A DNA stretch of 7,768 nucleotides from an uncultured Methylococcaceae bacterium. Lineage in GTDB: Bacteria > Pseudomonadota > Gammaproteobacteria > Methylococcales > Methylomonadaceae. The position numbers and the translations under genes were made by a program. The stretch is taken from contig CAIVAH010000032.1 of NCBI GenBank assembly GCA_903903765.1, positions 1 to 7,768 on the forward strand, in the 5' to 3' direction. Of this stretch, positions 1-5,867 are shown one piece after another. Position 1 is the first letter of the stretch; each line of letters starts with the position of its first letter. The notes under the pieces are model-generated. The model saw only the letters and a list, made by a program, of their open reading frames with translations. It did no database searches and was not told the origin of the DNA.

Positions 1-75
1 CAGTTAATTATTGTGAATTTATTAAAAGTTCTTGATATTCGTGTAATTACAACAATAGCTTAATATTTTGCACTT

Positions 76-100
76 CTAGATGCATTAATATGCAGTCTAG
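76..100. repeat. Imperfect inverted repeat upstream of the promoter
   Basis: The left arm CTAGATGCAT (76-85) and right arm ATGCAGTCTAG (90-100) are reverse complements apart from one extra G at 95, with the 4-base spacer TAAT. A second, smaller dyad follows directly: CCTAT (102-106) and ATAGG (111-115) around ACAA. Neither is followed by a T-run on either strand, so an intrinsic terminator is unlikely. The dyad lies about 40 bases upstream of the best -35 element, where an activator or repressor site could be. The symmetry is seen directly; a regulatory role is inferred. Confidence 0.45.
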
Positions 101-127
101 GCCTATACAAATAGGGGGATTAACAAT

Positions 128-149
128 AAAACAACATTGTTTTGCAAAA
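128..149. promoter_or_regulatory. Overlapping palindromes at the -35 region, candidate operator
   Basis: AAAACAA (128-134) and TTGTTTT (137-143) form a perfect 7-base inverted repeat around CA. The perfect 10-base palindrome TTTTGCAAAA (140-149) overlaps its right arm. Both cover the proposed -35 hexamer (142-147), a position typical of a repressor operator. The regulator cannot be named from the sequence. The region is AT-rich, so part of the symmetry could be chance. Confidence 0.35.
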
Positions 150-170
150 TACCAACAAACACGCTATTAT
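142..170 (+). promoter_or_regulatory. Sigma-70-type promoter candidate for the operon
   Basis: A -35 hexamer TTGCAA (142-147, 4 of 6 to consensus) and a -10 hexamer TATTAT (165-170, 5 of 6) are separated by exactly 17 bases. Initiation would fall near 177, giving a leader of roughly 43 bases before the first gene. This is the best match found in the 219-base leader, but hexamer matches are common in AT-rich DNA and no experimental start is known. Confidence 0.5.
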
Positions 171-197
171 TGCCAGTAATTTCATCATCATACCCCT

Positions 198-203
198 AAG
201 GGA
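198..203 (+). promoter_or_regulatory. Distant Shine-Dalgarno-like site of the first gene
   Basis: AAGGGA (198-203) is the only purine-rich ribosome-binding candidate upstream of the ATG at 220, but it lies 16 bases from that start, much further than the usual 5-9. A TAA at 214-216 in the same frame rules out an earlier start, so the ATG at 220 stands. The adjoining CCC (194-196) and GGG (200-202) could form a very short hairpin masking the site. Initiation on the first gene may therefore be weak or controlled. Confidence 0.35.
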
Positions 204-219
204 TTAAAGCAATTAAACT

Positions 220-1311
220 ATGAGCCAATCTCAAGTATCACTTGATAACCCGAAATCATTGAGTCAACTTTCAGATAATGATTTTCAAGCGCTATTACTC
301 GAGGGAGTGTCTAGAACTTTTGCCTTAACTATTCCACAGTTGCCTGAGAAATTATATGGTGCTGTCGCTAATGCTTATTTGTTATGCCGAATTGTTGACA
401 CAATAGAAGATGAGGTTTCATTGTCTGCTGATCAAAAAAAGTATTTTTGCGAAGCATTTATTGAAGTAGTTAAGACAGGCACTAATGCTGAACTCTTTGC
501 CGTTGATTTAGCTCCTTTGCTTTCAGATCAAACAATTCCAGCAGAGCATACCCTAATTCATGTATTGCCTCGTGTTATACAAATTACGCATAGTTTTGAT
601 GACGCTCAAATAGAGGCACTCGCTTCTTGTGTTGAAACGATGGCAGCGGGTATGCCAATATTCCAAGCAGAAGACTTAACTGAAGGTTTACCTACCTTAG
701 CTGACTTAGACAAATATTGTTATTATGTGGCGGGTTGTGTAGGTGAAATGTTGGCGAAATTATTTTGTCATTATTCTTCCGAAATTAATCAGCACCGAGC
801 GGAACTTTTGAAATTATCCGTGTCTTTTGGGCAAGGTTTGCAAATGACAAATATCTTAAAGGATATTTGGGATGATGCGCAAAGAGGTGTTTGTTGGCTG
901 CCAAGAGATATTTTTGCTGAAACAGGTTTTGATTTAAAAAATATTAATGATCAGAGTAATGATCCTGCTTTTGCGGCAGGGCTAGAGCATTTAATTAGTA
1001 TTGCACAAGAACATTTACATAATGCTTTAATTTACACGTTAAAAATCCCTAGTCATGAAGTTGGTATTCGTAACTTTTGTCTATGGGCTTTGGGTATGGC
1101 AGTGTTAACCCTTAAAAAGATTAAACAAAATATTTATTTTAGACATTCAGATCAAGTCAAAATCACTCGAAAAAGTGTGAAAACAACAATATTAGCAACT
1201 CGCATTGCGGGTCGCAGTAACTTTTTATTGTCATTATTATTCAATTTAACCAGTCGAGAGCTTAAAGCGTCTGGCTGGCAATACGCATTACCATCCTCAA
1301 AAGCCATTTAG
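220..1311 (+). CDS. sqs: Squalene synthase, one-enzyme type (squalene/phytoene synthase family)
   Basis: Predicted to condense two farnesyl diphosphates head-to-head to presqualene diphosphate and reduce it to squalene with NADPH. The 363-residue protein shows the SRTFALTIPQLP region (31-42), the first Mg-diphosphate motif DTIED (60-64), the segment YCYYVAGCVGEM (166-177), and the second aspartate motif within QMTNILKDIWDD (208-219), followed by GVCWLPRDIF. The YCxYVAG segment and the overall length resemble eukaryotic-type squalene synthase more than the HpnC/HpnD pair used by many bacteria. No long C-terminal membrane anchor is obvious, only a short hydrophobic stretch near 335-342. It is the first gene of the operon, 18 bases before shc, which uses its product. 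The start is the first possible one after an in-frame TAA at 214. A phytoene or diapophytoene synthase is the alternative by family, but the cyclase next door makes squalene the expected product. Confidence 0.85.
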   Translation: MSQSQVSLDNPKSLSQLSDNDFQALLLEGVSRTFALTIPQLPEKLYGAVANAYLLCRIVDTIEDEVSLSADQKKYFCEAFIEVVKTGTNAELFAVDLAPLLSDQTIPAEHTLIHVLPRVIQITHSFDDAQIEALASCVETMAAGMPIFQAEDLTEGLPTLADLDKYCYYVAGCVGEMLAKLFCHYSSEINQHRAELLKLSVSFGQGLQMTNILKDIWDDAQRGVCWLPRDIFAETGFDLKNINDQSNDPAFAAGLEHLISIAQEHLHNALIYTLKIPSHEVGIRNFCLWALGMAVLTLKKIKQNIYFRHSDQVKITRKSVKTTILATRIAGRSNFLLSLLFNLTSRELKASGWQYALPSSKAI

Positions 1312-1316
1312 ACCTT

Positions 1317-1322
1317 TAAGGA
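1317..1322 (+). promoter_or_regulatory. Ribosome binding site of shc
   Basis: TAAGGA lies 7 bases before the ATG at 1330, in the 18-base gap after the squalene synthase stop. It is a strong, well-spaced site and supports that start codon. Confidence 0.7.
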
Positions 1323-1329
1323 CGATATT

Positions 1330-3300
1330 ATGTTTACAGACACAACTAACCAGAATCGTAATAGTCATTTCGCCAGTTCATCTTCCGCAATTTATTCAAA
1401 AGCCTATGATTTAGATACTGCTATCGCCAAAGCTCAAGCTCAATTGTTGAGCTTGCAAGATGAAACAGGTTATTGGGTATTTGAATTAGAAGCTGATTGT
1501 ACTATTCCTGCTGAATATATCATGTTGATGAATTACTTGGCAGAAATTGATGAAGTCTTGCAAAGCAAAATTGCGGTTTATTTAAGATCTCGTCAATCAG
1601 AGGATGGTAGTTATCCGCTCTTTACAGGTGGTCCTGGTGATATCAGTTGTAGTGTTAAGGTCTATTTTGCTTTGAAATTAGCTGGCGATTCACCCGACGC
1701 TGAACATATGGTGCGTTTAAGAGAATTTATATTGAGTAAGGGCGGTGCGGCAAAAGCTAATGTTTTTACTCGTATTGCCTTAGCTACGTTTGAGCAATTA
1801 CCTTGGCGAGGAGTGCCTTATATTCCTGTGGAAATTATGTTATTTCCTAGTTGGTTTCCATTTCATTTAGACAAAGTTGCTTATTGGTCACGTACGGTGA
1901 TGGTGCCATTATTTATCATCTGTACCTTGAAGGCAAAAGCTAAGAATCCAAAAAACATAAATATCCTTGAGTTGTTTGTTACTCATCCTGATGAAGAACA
2001 ACATTACTTTCCGGAACGAACCTTATTAAATAAAGTGTTCTTAGGTCTAGATCAATTAGGTAGAAAAACTCGATCTTTAATTCCAAATAAAACTCATCAA
2101 TTGGCGATTAGTAAAGCTAAAGCTTGGATTATTGAAAGACTTAATGGCGAAGATGGCTTAGGTGGGATTTGTCCTGCAATGATGGGTGCCTATCAAGCCT
2201 TGTTGCTTTTAGATATGCCTAAAGATGACCCGCTAATGATTACAGCCCGTCAAGCAATCGACAAATTATTGATTATCAACGAAAACGATGCTTATTGTCA
2301 ACCTTGTTTATCTCCGGTTTGGGATACGGGTTTGTCGGCCTTAGCGCTTCAAGAGGTTCAAAAATACTCTACTAATAATGATCCACAAATTACAGGTGCC
2401 TTAACGCGTGCTTATGATTGGCTAAAGAGTAAACAGTTATCAGATGAGCCTGGTGATTGGCGTTTATCAAAGCCTGATTTAGCAGGTGGTGGTTGGGCAT
2501 TTCAATTTGAAAATCCATATTATCCTGATGTAGATGATACTGCGGTAGTTGGATTTGCCATGGCCGAATCTATGTTACCTAATCTAGATGAATCTATCCA
2601 TAGAGCGACGCGTTGGATAGTAGGTATGCAATCTCAAAATGGTGGCTATGGCGCGTTTGATGTTGATAATACGCATTATTATTTAGATGAGATTCCATTT
2701 GCAGATCATGGTGCACTATTGGATCCTCCCACTGCGGATGTCAGTGCGCGCTGTGCGATGTTAATGGCCAGAGTTGCTCAAGATCATGATGAATATTTAC
2801 CCGCCTTGCAAAGAACGATTACATATTTACGTGCAGAGCAAGAAGTTGACGGTTCTTGGTTTGGGCGTTGGGGAACCAATTATATTTATGGGACTTGGTC
2901 AGTCTTATTAGGCTTAGAGCAAACTAATGTATCCAAAGAGGATCCTTTATACACAAAAGCTGTTGCATGGTTAAGAAGTAAACAGCGTGAAGATGGTGGT
3001 TGGGGTGAAGATAATTACAGCTATCATGATAAATCTGTAGCGGGTGATTATAAGTTTAGTACCGCGTTTCAGACGGCTTGGGCAGTATTAGCTTTAATGG
3101 CAGCAGGAGAAGCATCAAGTCCTGAAGTAAAAGCAGGTATCGATTATATTCTGCATCATCAGCAAGCTGATGGTGTTTGGAATGATAAATGTTTTACAGC
3201 GCCCGGTTTTCCAAGAGTGTTTTATCTAAAATATCATGGTTATGATAAGTTTTTTCCATTATGGGCTTTGGCTCGTTATCGTAACGAACTTAATAAATAG
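1330..3300 (+). CDS. shc: Squalene-hopene cyclase
   Basis: Cyclises squalene to the pentacyclic hopene and hopanol at the cytoplasmic membrane, the committed step of hopanoid synthesis. The 656-residue length is typical of bacterial enzymes. The catalytic DxDD motif appears as DVDDTA (400-405), with Asp402 in the place of the proton-donating aspartate. QW-type repeats are visible near 88-97 (RQSEDGSYPL), 434-443 (QSQNGGYGAF), 503-514, 551-560 (KQREDGGWGE) and 611-617 (QQADGVW), and the usual C-terminal block FYLKYHGYDKFFPLWAL lies at 631-647. The first 28 or so residues are a polar, Ser/Asn-rich extension before the conserved fold. A strong ribosome site supports the start. The stop codon shares its last base with the GTG start of hpnG, pointing to translational coupling. 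No key residue appears to be missing. Confidence 0.97.
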   Translation: MFTDTTNQNRNSHFASSSSAIYSKAYDLDTAIAKAQAQLLSLQDETGYWVFELEADCTIPAEYIMLMNYLAEIDEVLQSKIAVYLRSRQSEDGSYPLFTGGPGDISCSVKVYFALKLAGDSPDAEHMVRLREFILSKGGAAKANVFTRIALATFEQLPWRGVPYIPVEIMLFPSWFPFHLDKVAYWSRTVMVPLFIICTLKAKAKNPKNINILELFVTHPDEEQHYFPERTLLNKVFLGLDQLGRKTRSLIPNKTHQLAISKAKAWIIERLNGEDGLGGICPAMMGAYQALLLLDMPKDDPLMITARQAIDKLLIINENDAYCQPCLSPVWDTGLSALALQEVQKYSTNNDPQITGALTRAYDWLKSKQLSDEPGDWRLSKPDLAGGGWAFQFENPYYPDVDDTAVVGFAMAESMLPNLDESIHRATRWIVGMQSQNGGYGAFDVDNTHYYLDEIPFADHGALLDPPTADVSARCAMLMARVAQDHDEYLPALQRTITYLRAEQEVDGSWFGRWGTNYIYGTWSVLLGLEQTNVSKEDPLYTKAVAWLRSKQREDGGWGEDNYSYHDKSVAGDYKFSTAFQTAWAVLALMAAGEASSPEVKAGIDYILHHQQADGVWNDKCFTAPGFPRVFYLKYHGYDKFFPLWALARYRNELNK

Positions 3301-4046
3301 TGATCACCGGTATTGTCGTTGCTTTACCTGAAGAACTCAGTACTTTAACAACAAAAAAAATTGCTAAAGGGCAGGTGGTTCGTCTCTCGGAAAGTGTTTT
3401 AGTGGCCTATTCTGGTGCCGGTGCAAGTAATGCGACTACCGCAGCGAATTTACTTGTATCGAGCGGCGCGACGCGCTTAATCAGTTGGGGTTGTGCAGGT
3501 GCTTTAGCCAAAGATATAAAATCAGGTGATTTGGTGTTAGCCAATAACCTATGTGCTGTTGACGGCAATAGCAATGTTAAAGATAGTATTTCTATCACTT
3601 GGCAAAGTAACACTCATCGTCATCTTTCTAAGCATGTCACTTTGCATAGCGGTTTATTAGCAGAAAGTGCTGATATCGTTTCTTCAAGTTTCGCTAAACA
3701 AGAGCTACATCAAAAAACTGGTGCTTTAGCAGTGGATATGGAAAGTATTGCAGTTGCTAAAATTGCTTTGCAAAACAATTGCCCTTATTTGGTTATTAGA
3801 AGCATTGTTGATCCGGTCAATCTTGATTTGCCAATAGCAATTAGTCAGTCGCTTAATGCTGAGGGCGATGTAGTGATGCGTAAATTGCTACTATTTATCT
3901 TATTAAATCCCAAAGAAATACCTGCTTTAATTAATTTAGGCCGGCACTTTAATGCCGCTAAAATAACCTTAAAAATTATTGCTAAGCACTTGAATAATAT
4001 TACTGATCATAATTTTGTGACGGTTAATAACACCACGATTGTTTAG
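3300..4046 (+). CDS. hpnG: Hopanoid-associated nucleosidase/phosphorylase HpnG
   Basis: A 248-residue member of the nucleoside phosphorylase / methylthioadenosine-S-adenosylhomocysteine nucleosidase fold. By family knowledge, HpnG removes adenine from adenosylhopane to give ribosylhopane, an intermediate of bacteriohopanepolyols. Visible motifs are the N-terminal VALPEEL (7-13), the glycine-rich SGAGASNA (38-45), SWGCAGAL (62-69), the substrate-binding VDMES (145-149) and IRSIVDP (166-172) with the family's aspartate. The start is GTG at 3300: the conserved N-terminus begins immediately after it and no ATG fits. This GTG overlaps the TAG of shc by one base, and no clear Shine-Dalgarno precedes it, so reinitiation by ribosomes finishing shc is likely. 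The partner enzyme HpnH is not present in the window. Confidence 0.92.
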   Translation: MITGIVVALPEELSTLTTKKIAKGQVVRLSESVLVAYSGAGASNATTAANLLVSSGATRLISWGCAGALAKDIKSGDLVLANNLCAVDGNSNVKDSISITWQSNTHRHLSKHVTLHSGLLAESADIVSSSFAKQELHQKTGALAVDMESIAVAKIALQNNCPYLVIRSIVDPVNLDLPIAISQSLNAEGDVVMRKLLLFILLNPKEIPALINLGRHFNAAKITLKIIAKHLNNITDHNFVTVNNTTIV

Positions 4047-4098
4047 CTTCATAATGTTTCCAAATTAATGTTATTAACTTTAACTTACCCTATTAATT
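4047..4098 (+). other. 52-base hpnG-hpnO gap, no clear ribosome site or terminator
   Basis: This is the largest intergenic gap in the operon. It is AT-rich, with a small dyad TTAAT-GTT-ATTAA (4065-4077). There is no G+C-rich stem with a T-run, no purine-rich ribosome-binding site at normal distance from the ATG at 4099, and no convincing promoter hexamer pair. Initiation of hpnO may depend on an unstructured AT-rich leader. Confidence 0.4.
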
Positions 4099-5490
4099 AT
4101 GACTTTTAGTATCGCCGAACTTTTTGCTCAACACAGTACTGATAAATTTGCCTTGCACGAACAGCATCTTAATAATCAGATGGTAAGAATGTTACAAACT
4201 ATTGGTTATGATAGGCATTACCAGCGGGCAGTTGGTCAATATCTATATGATCAATCAGGTACTGAATATCTCGATTTGTTAAGTGGTTTTGGGGTATTTG
4301 CTATTGGTCGTAATCATCCAACAGTCATCGAAGCATTAAAAGAAACGTTAACGCTTGAATTGCCAAATTTAGTGCAACTGGATGTGTCGATTTTAAGTGG
4401 ACTATTAGCAAAAGAGCTTTTAAAAACGACGCCAGAAAATATTAATAAAATGTTTTTCTGTAATTCTGGTACAGAAGCGGTAGAAGCGGCTATAAAGTTT
4501 GCGCGTTATACGACTAAACGTAACAAAATTGTTTTTTGTGAGCATGGTTATCACGGTTTAACAATGGGTGCTTTATCTTTAGTGGGTGAAGATATATTCC
4601 GTGAAGGTTTTGGTTCATTATTACCTGATTGTATTTCAGTGCCTTTTAATGACCTAGTCGCTTTAGAATCGGCATTAAGTAATAAAGATGTTGCGGCATT
4701 TATAGTTGAGCCTATTCAAGGTAAAGGCGTTAACTTGCCCGATGATAATTATTTACCAGAAGTTGAGCGCTTATGTAAAAAATATGGCACGTTGTTTGTG
4801 GCTGATGAGGTACAGACGGGTATTGGTAGAACAGGAAAGTTCTGGGCTATCGATCATTGGAATGTGAAGCCCGATATGATTTGTATGGCTAAAGCCCTGT
4901 CGGGTGGGTTTGTACCAGTAGGTGGAGTAGCTATCACCGAAAAAGTAATGGATAGTGTGTTTAATCGTATGGATAGAGCGGTTGTGCATGGCTCTACTTT
5001 CGGTAAAAATAATATGGCAATGGCAGCAGGTTTAGCTACATTGCAAGTCATGGAAGATGAAAAACTAGTTGAAAATAGTTTGGCTGTGGGTACTGATATT
5101 ATCAATAGTTTAAATGCTTTATCTGGACAATATGAGTTCTTAAAAGAAGCGCGTGGTAAAGGTATGATGATTGCTGTTGAGTTTAACTCACCTAAGAGCT
5201 TAAAGTTAAAAGCAGCTTGGGCTATGTTAGAAGCGGCGAATAAAGGCTTATTCTGTCAGATGGTTACGATACCTTTATTTAAAGAGCATCATATCCTTAC
5301 TCAAGTAGCAGGGCACGGTATGAATGTGATTAAATTATTACCCCCGTTGAATTTGGTTCAAAAAGATCGTGATCATATTGTCAGTGCTTTTGATAAAGCC
5401 ATCGCTGACACGCATCAAATTCCTGGTTCAATTTGGGATTTAGGTAAAAACTTAGCTAGCCACGCGCTTAAAAATAAAAAAGGTAGTTAA
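4099..5490 (+). CDS. hpnO: Class III PLP aminotransferase, hopanoid side-chain HpnO
   Basis: A 463-residue fold-type I, class III aminotransferase. By homology with HpnO, it is predicted to install the terminal C-35 amino group that turns bacteriohopanepolyol precursors into aminobacteriohopanepolyols. Visible features are the N-terminal block HLNNQMVRMLQTIGYDR (23-39) typical of HpnO rather than ornithine or GABA aminotransferases, the phosphate-binding NSGTEAVEAA (122-131), YHG (151-153), the cofactor-binding aspartate in VADEVQTGIGRTG (234-246, Asp236), the Schiff-base lysine in MAKALSGG (Lys265), and HGSTFGKN (297-304). No catalytic residue is missing. It follows hpnG and precedes copC by one base. 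The upstream ribosome site is poor, yet the N-terminus aligns with the family as I know it. The main alternative is another class III aminotransferase; the gene context makes HpnO the best call. Confidence 0.9.
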   Translation: MTFSIAELFAQHSTDKFALHEQHLNNQMVRMLQTIGYDRHYQRAVGQYLYDQSGTEYLDLLSGFGVFAIGRNHPTVIEALKETLTLELPNLVQLDVSILSGLLAKELLKTTPENINKMFFCNSGTEAVEAAIKFARYTTKRNKIVFCEHGYHGLTMGALSLVGEDIFREGFGSLLPDCISVPFNDLVALESALSNKDVAAFIVEPIQGKGVNLPDDNYLPEVERLCKKYGTLFVADEVQTGIGRTGKFWAIDHWNVKPDMICMAKALSGGFVPVGGVAITEKVMDSVFNRMDRAVVHGSTFGKNNMAMAAGLATLQVMEDEKLVENSLAVGTDIINSLNALSGQYEFLKEARGKGMMIAVEFNSPKSLKLKAAWAMLEAANKGLFCQMVTIPLFKEHHILTQVAGHGMNVIKLLPPLNLVQKDRDHIVSAFDKAIADTHQIPGSIWDLGKNLASHALKNKKGS

Positions 5491-5491
5491 G

Positions 5492-5854
5492 ATGAAAAAT
5501 CGTTATTCATTATATTCAGTGTTGATTGCATTGGTATTGTTGTGGCAAATGAACGAAACGTCTGCTCATGCGGTAGTCACTGAATATTCATTAAAATTAA
5601 AACCGATTCAAGCGCATCAAGCAGATCATATTGAAATAAGTTTTAACTCCAAAATTGAATTAGGTTTGTCACAAATTTACTTGGTCAGTAAAGGTGATAA
5701 GCATGAACTATTAAGTGCGGAAATGGGAAGTAAACAAGGTCAAATCATTATAAGCGTGCCTGCATTAGAAGCAGGTGACTATGCGATTAGATTTAAAGTA
5801 TTTGCCGCTGATGGGCATTTAACTGAAGACGTCATCCATTTTAGTGTTTCTTAA
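5492..5854 (+). CDS. copC: Periplasmic CopC-like copper-binding protein
   Basis: A 120-residue exported protein. A basic start, a hydrophobic core (about 7-19) and the ETSA-HAV junction predict signal peptidase cleavage after Ala25, leaving His26 as the first mature residue. The rest is a single small beta-sandwich domain ending in FAADGHLTEDVIHFSV (104-119). In the CopC family, Cu(II) is held by the N-terminal His plus an Asp-x-His pair; here these are His26, Asp107 and His109. The methionine-rich Cu(I) loop is absent: only Met78 remains in the mature chain, suggesting a Cu(II)-only form. An AAAGG ribosome site lies 8 bases before the ATG, inside the end of hpnO. The gene starts 1 base after hpnO and ends 13 bases before the copD-like gene, its usual partner. 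The copper role is inferred by homology. Confidence 0.85.
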   Translation: MKNRYSLYSVLIALVLLWQMNETSAHAVVTEYSLKLKPIQAHQADHIEISFNSKIELGLSQIYLVSKGDKHELLSAEMGSKQGQIIISVPALEAGDYAIRFKVFAADGHLTEDVIHFSVS

Positions 5855-5855
5855 G

Positions 5856-5860
5856 TAGGA
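5856..5860 (+). promoter_or_regulatory. Ribosome binding site of the copD-like gene
   Basis: TAGGA lies 7 bases before the ATG at 5868, in the 13-base gap after copC, and supports that start. Confidence 0.6.
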
Positions 5861-5867
5861 TTTAACC

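Noticed and set aside
76..100. Inverted repeat as an intrinsic terminator of an upstream gene
   Set aside because: The stem is AT-rich, has an unpaired base, and is not followed by a run of T on either strand.
1..219. A small gene, tRNA or riboswitch in the leader
   Set aside because: No open frame with a recognisable protein, no tRNA-like cloverleaf and no known riboswitch core was seen; the predicted leader RNA of about 43 bases is too short for most riboswitches.
3407..3613. A 68-codon open frame on the minus strand inside hpnG
   Set aside because: It lies wholly antisense to a well-conserved gene, has no recognisable domain, and no ribosome site was evident; a by-product of codon use in hpnG.
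4065..4077. Dyad TTAAT-GTT-ATTAA in the hpnG-hpnO gap as a terminator or operator
   Set aside because: The arms are only 5 bases and almost entirely A/T, with no following T-run, so this is expected by chance in AT-rich spacer.
4771..5105. Two overlapping minus-strand open frames (4771-4989 and 4854-5105) inside hpnO
   Set aside because: Both are antisense to the conserved PLP-binding region of hpnO, overlap each other in different frames, and show no family features.
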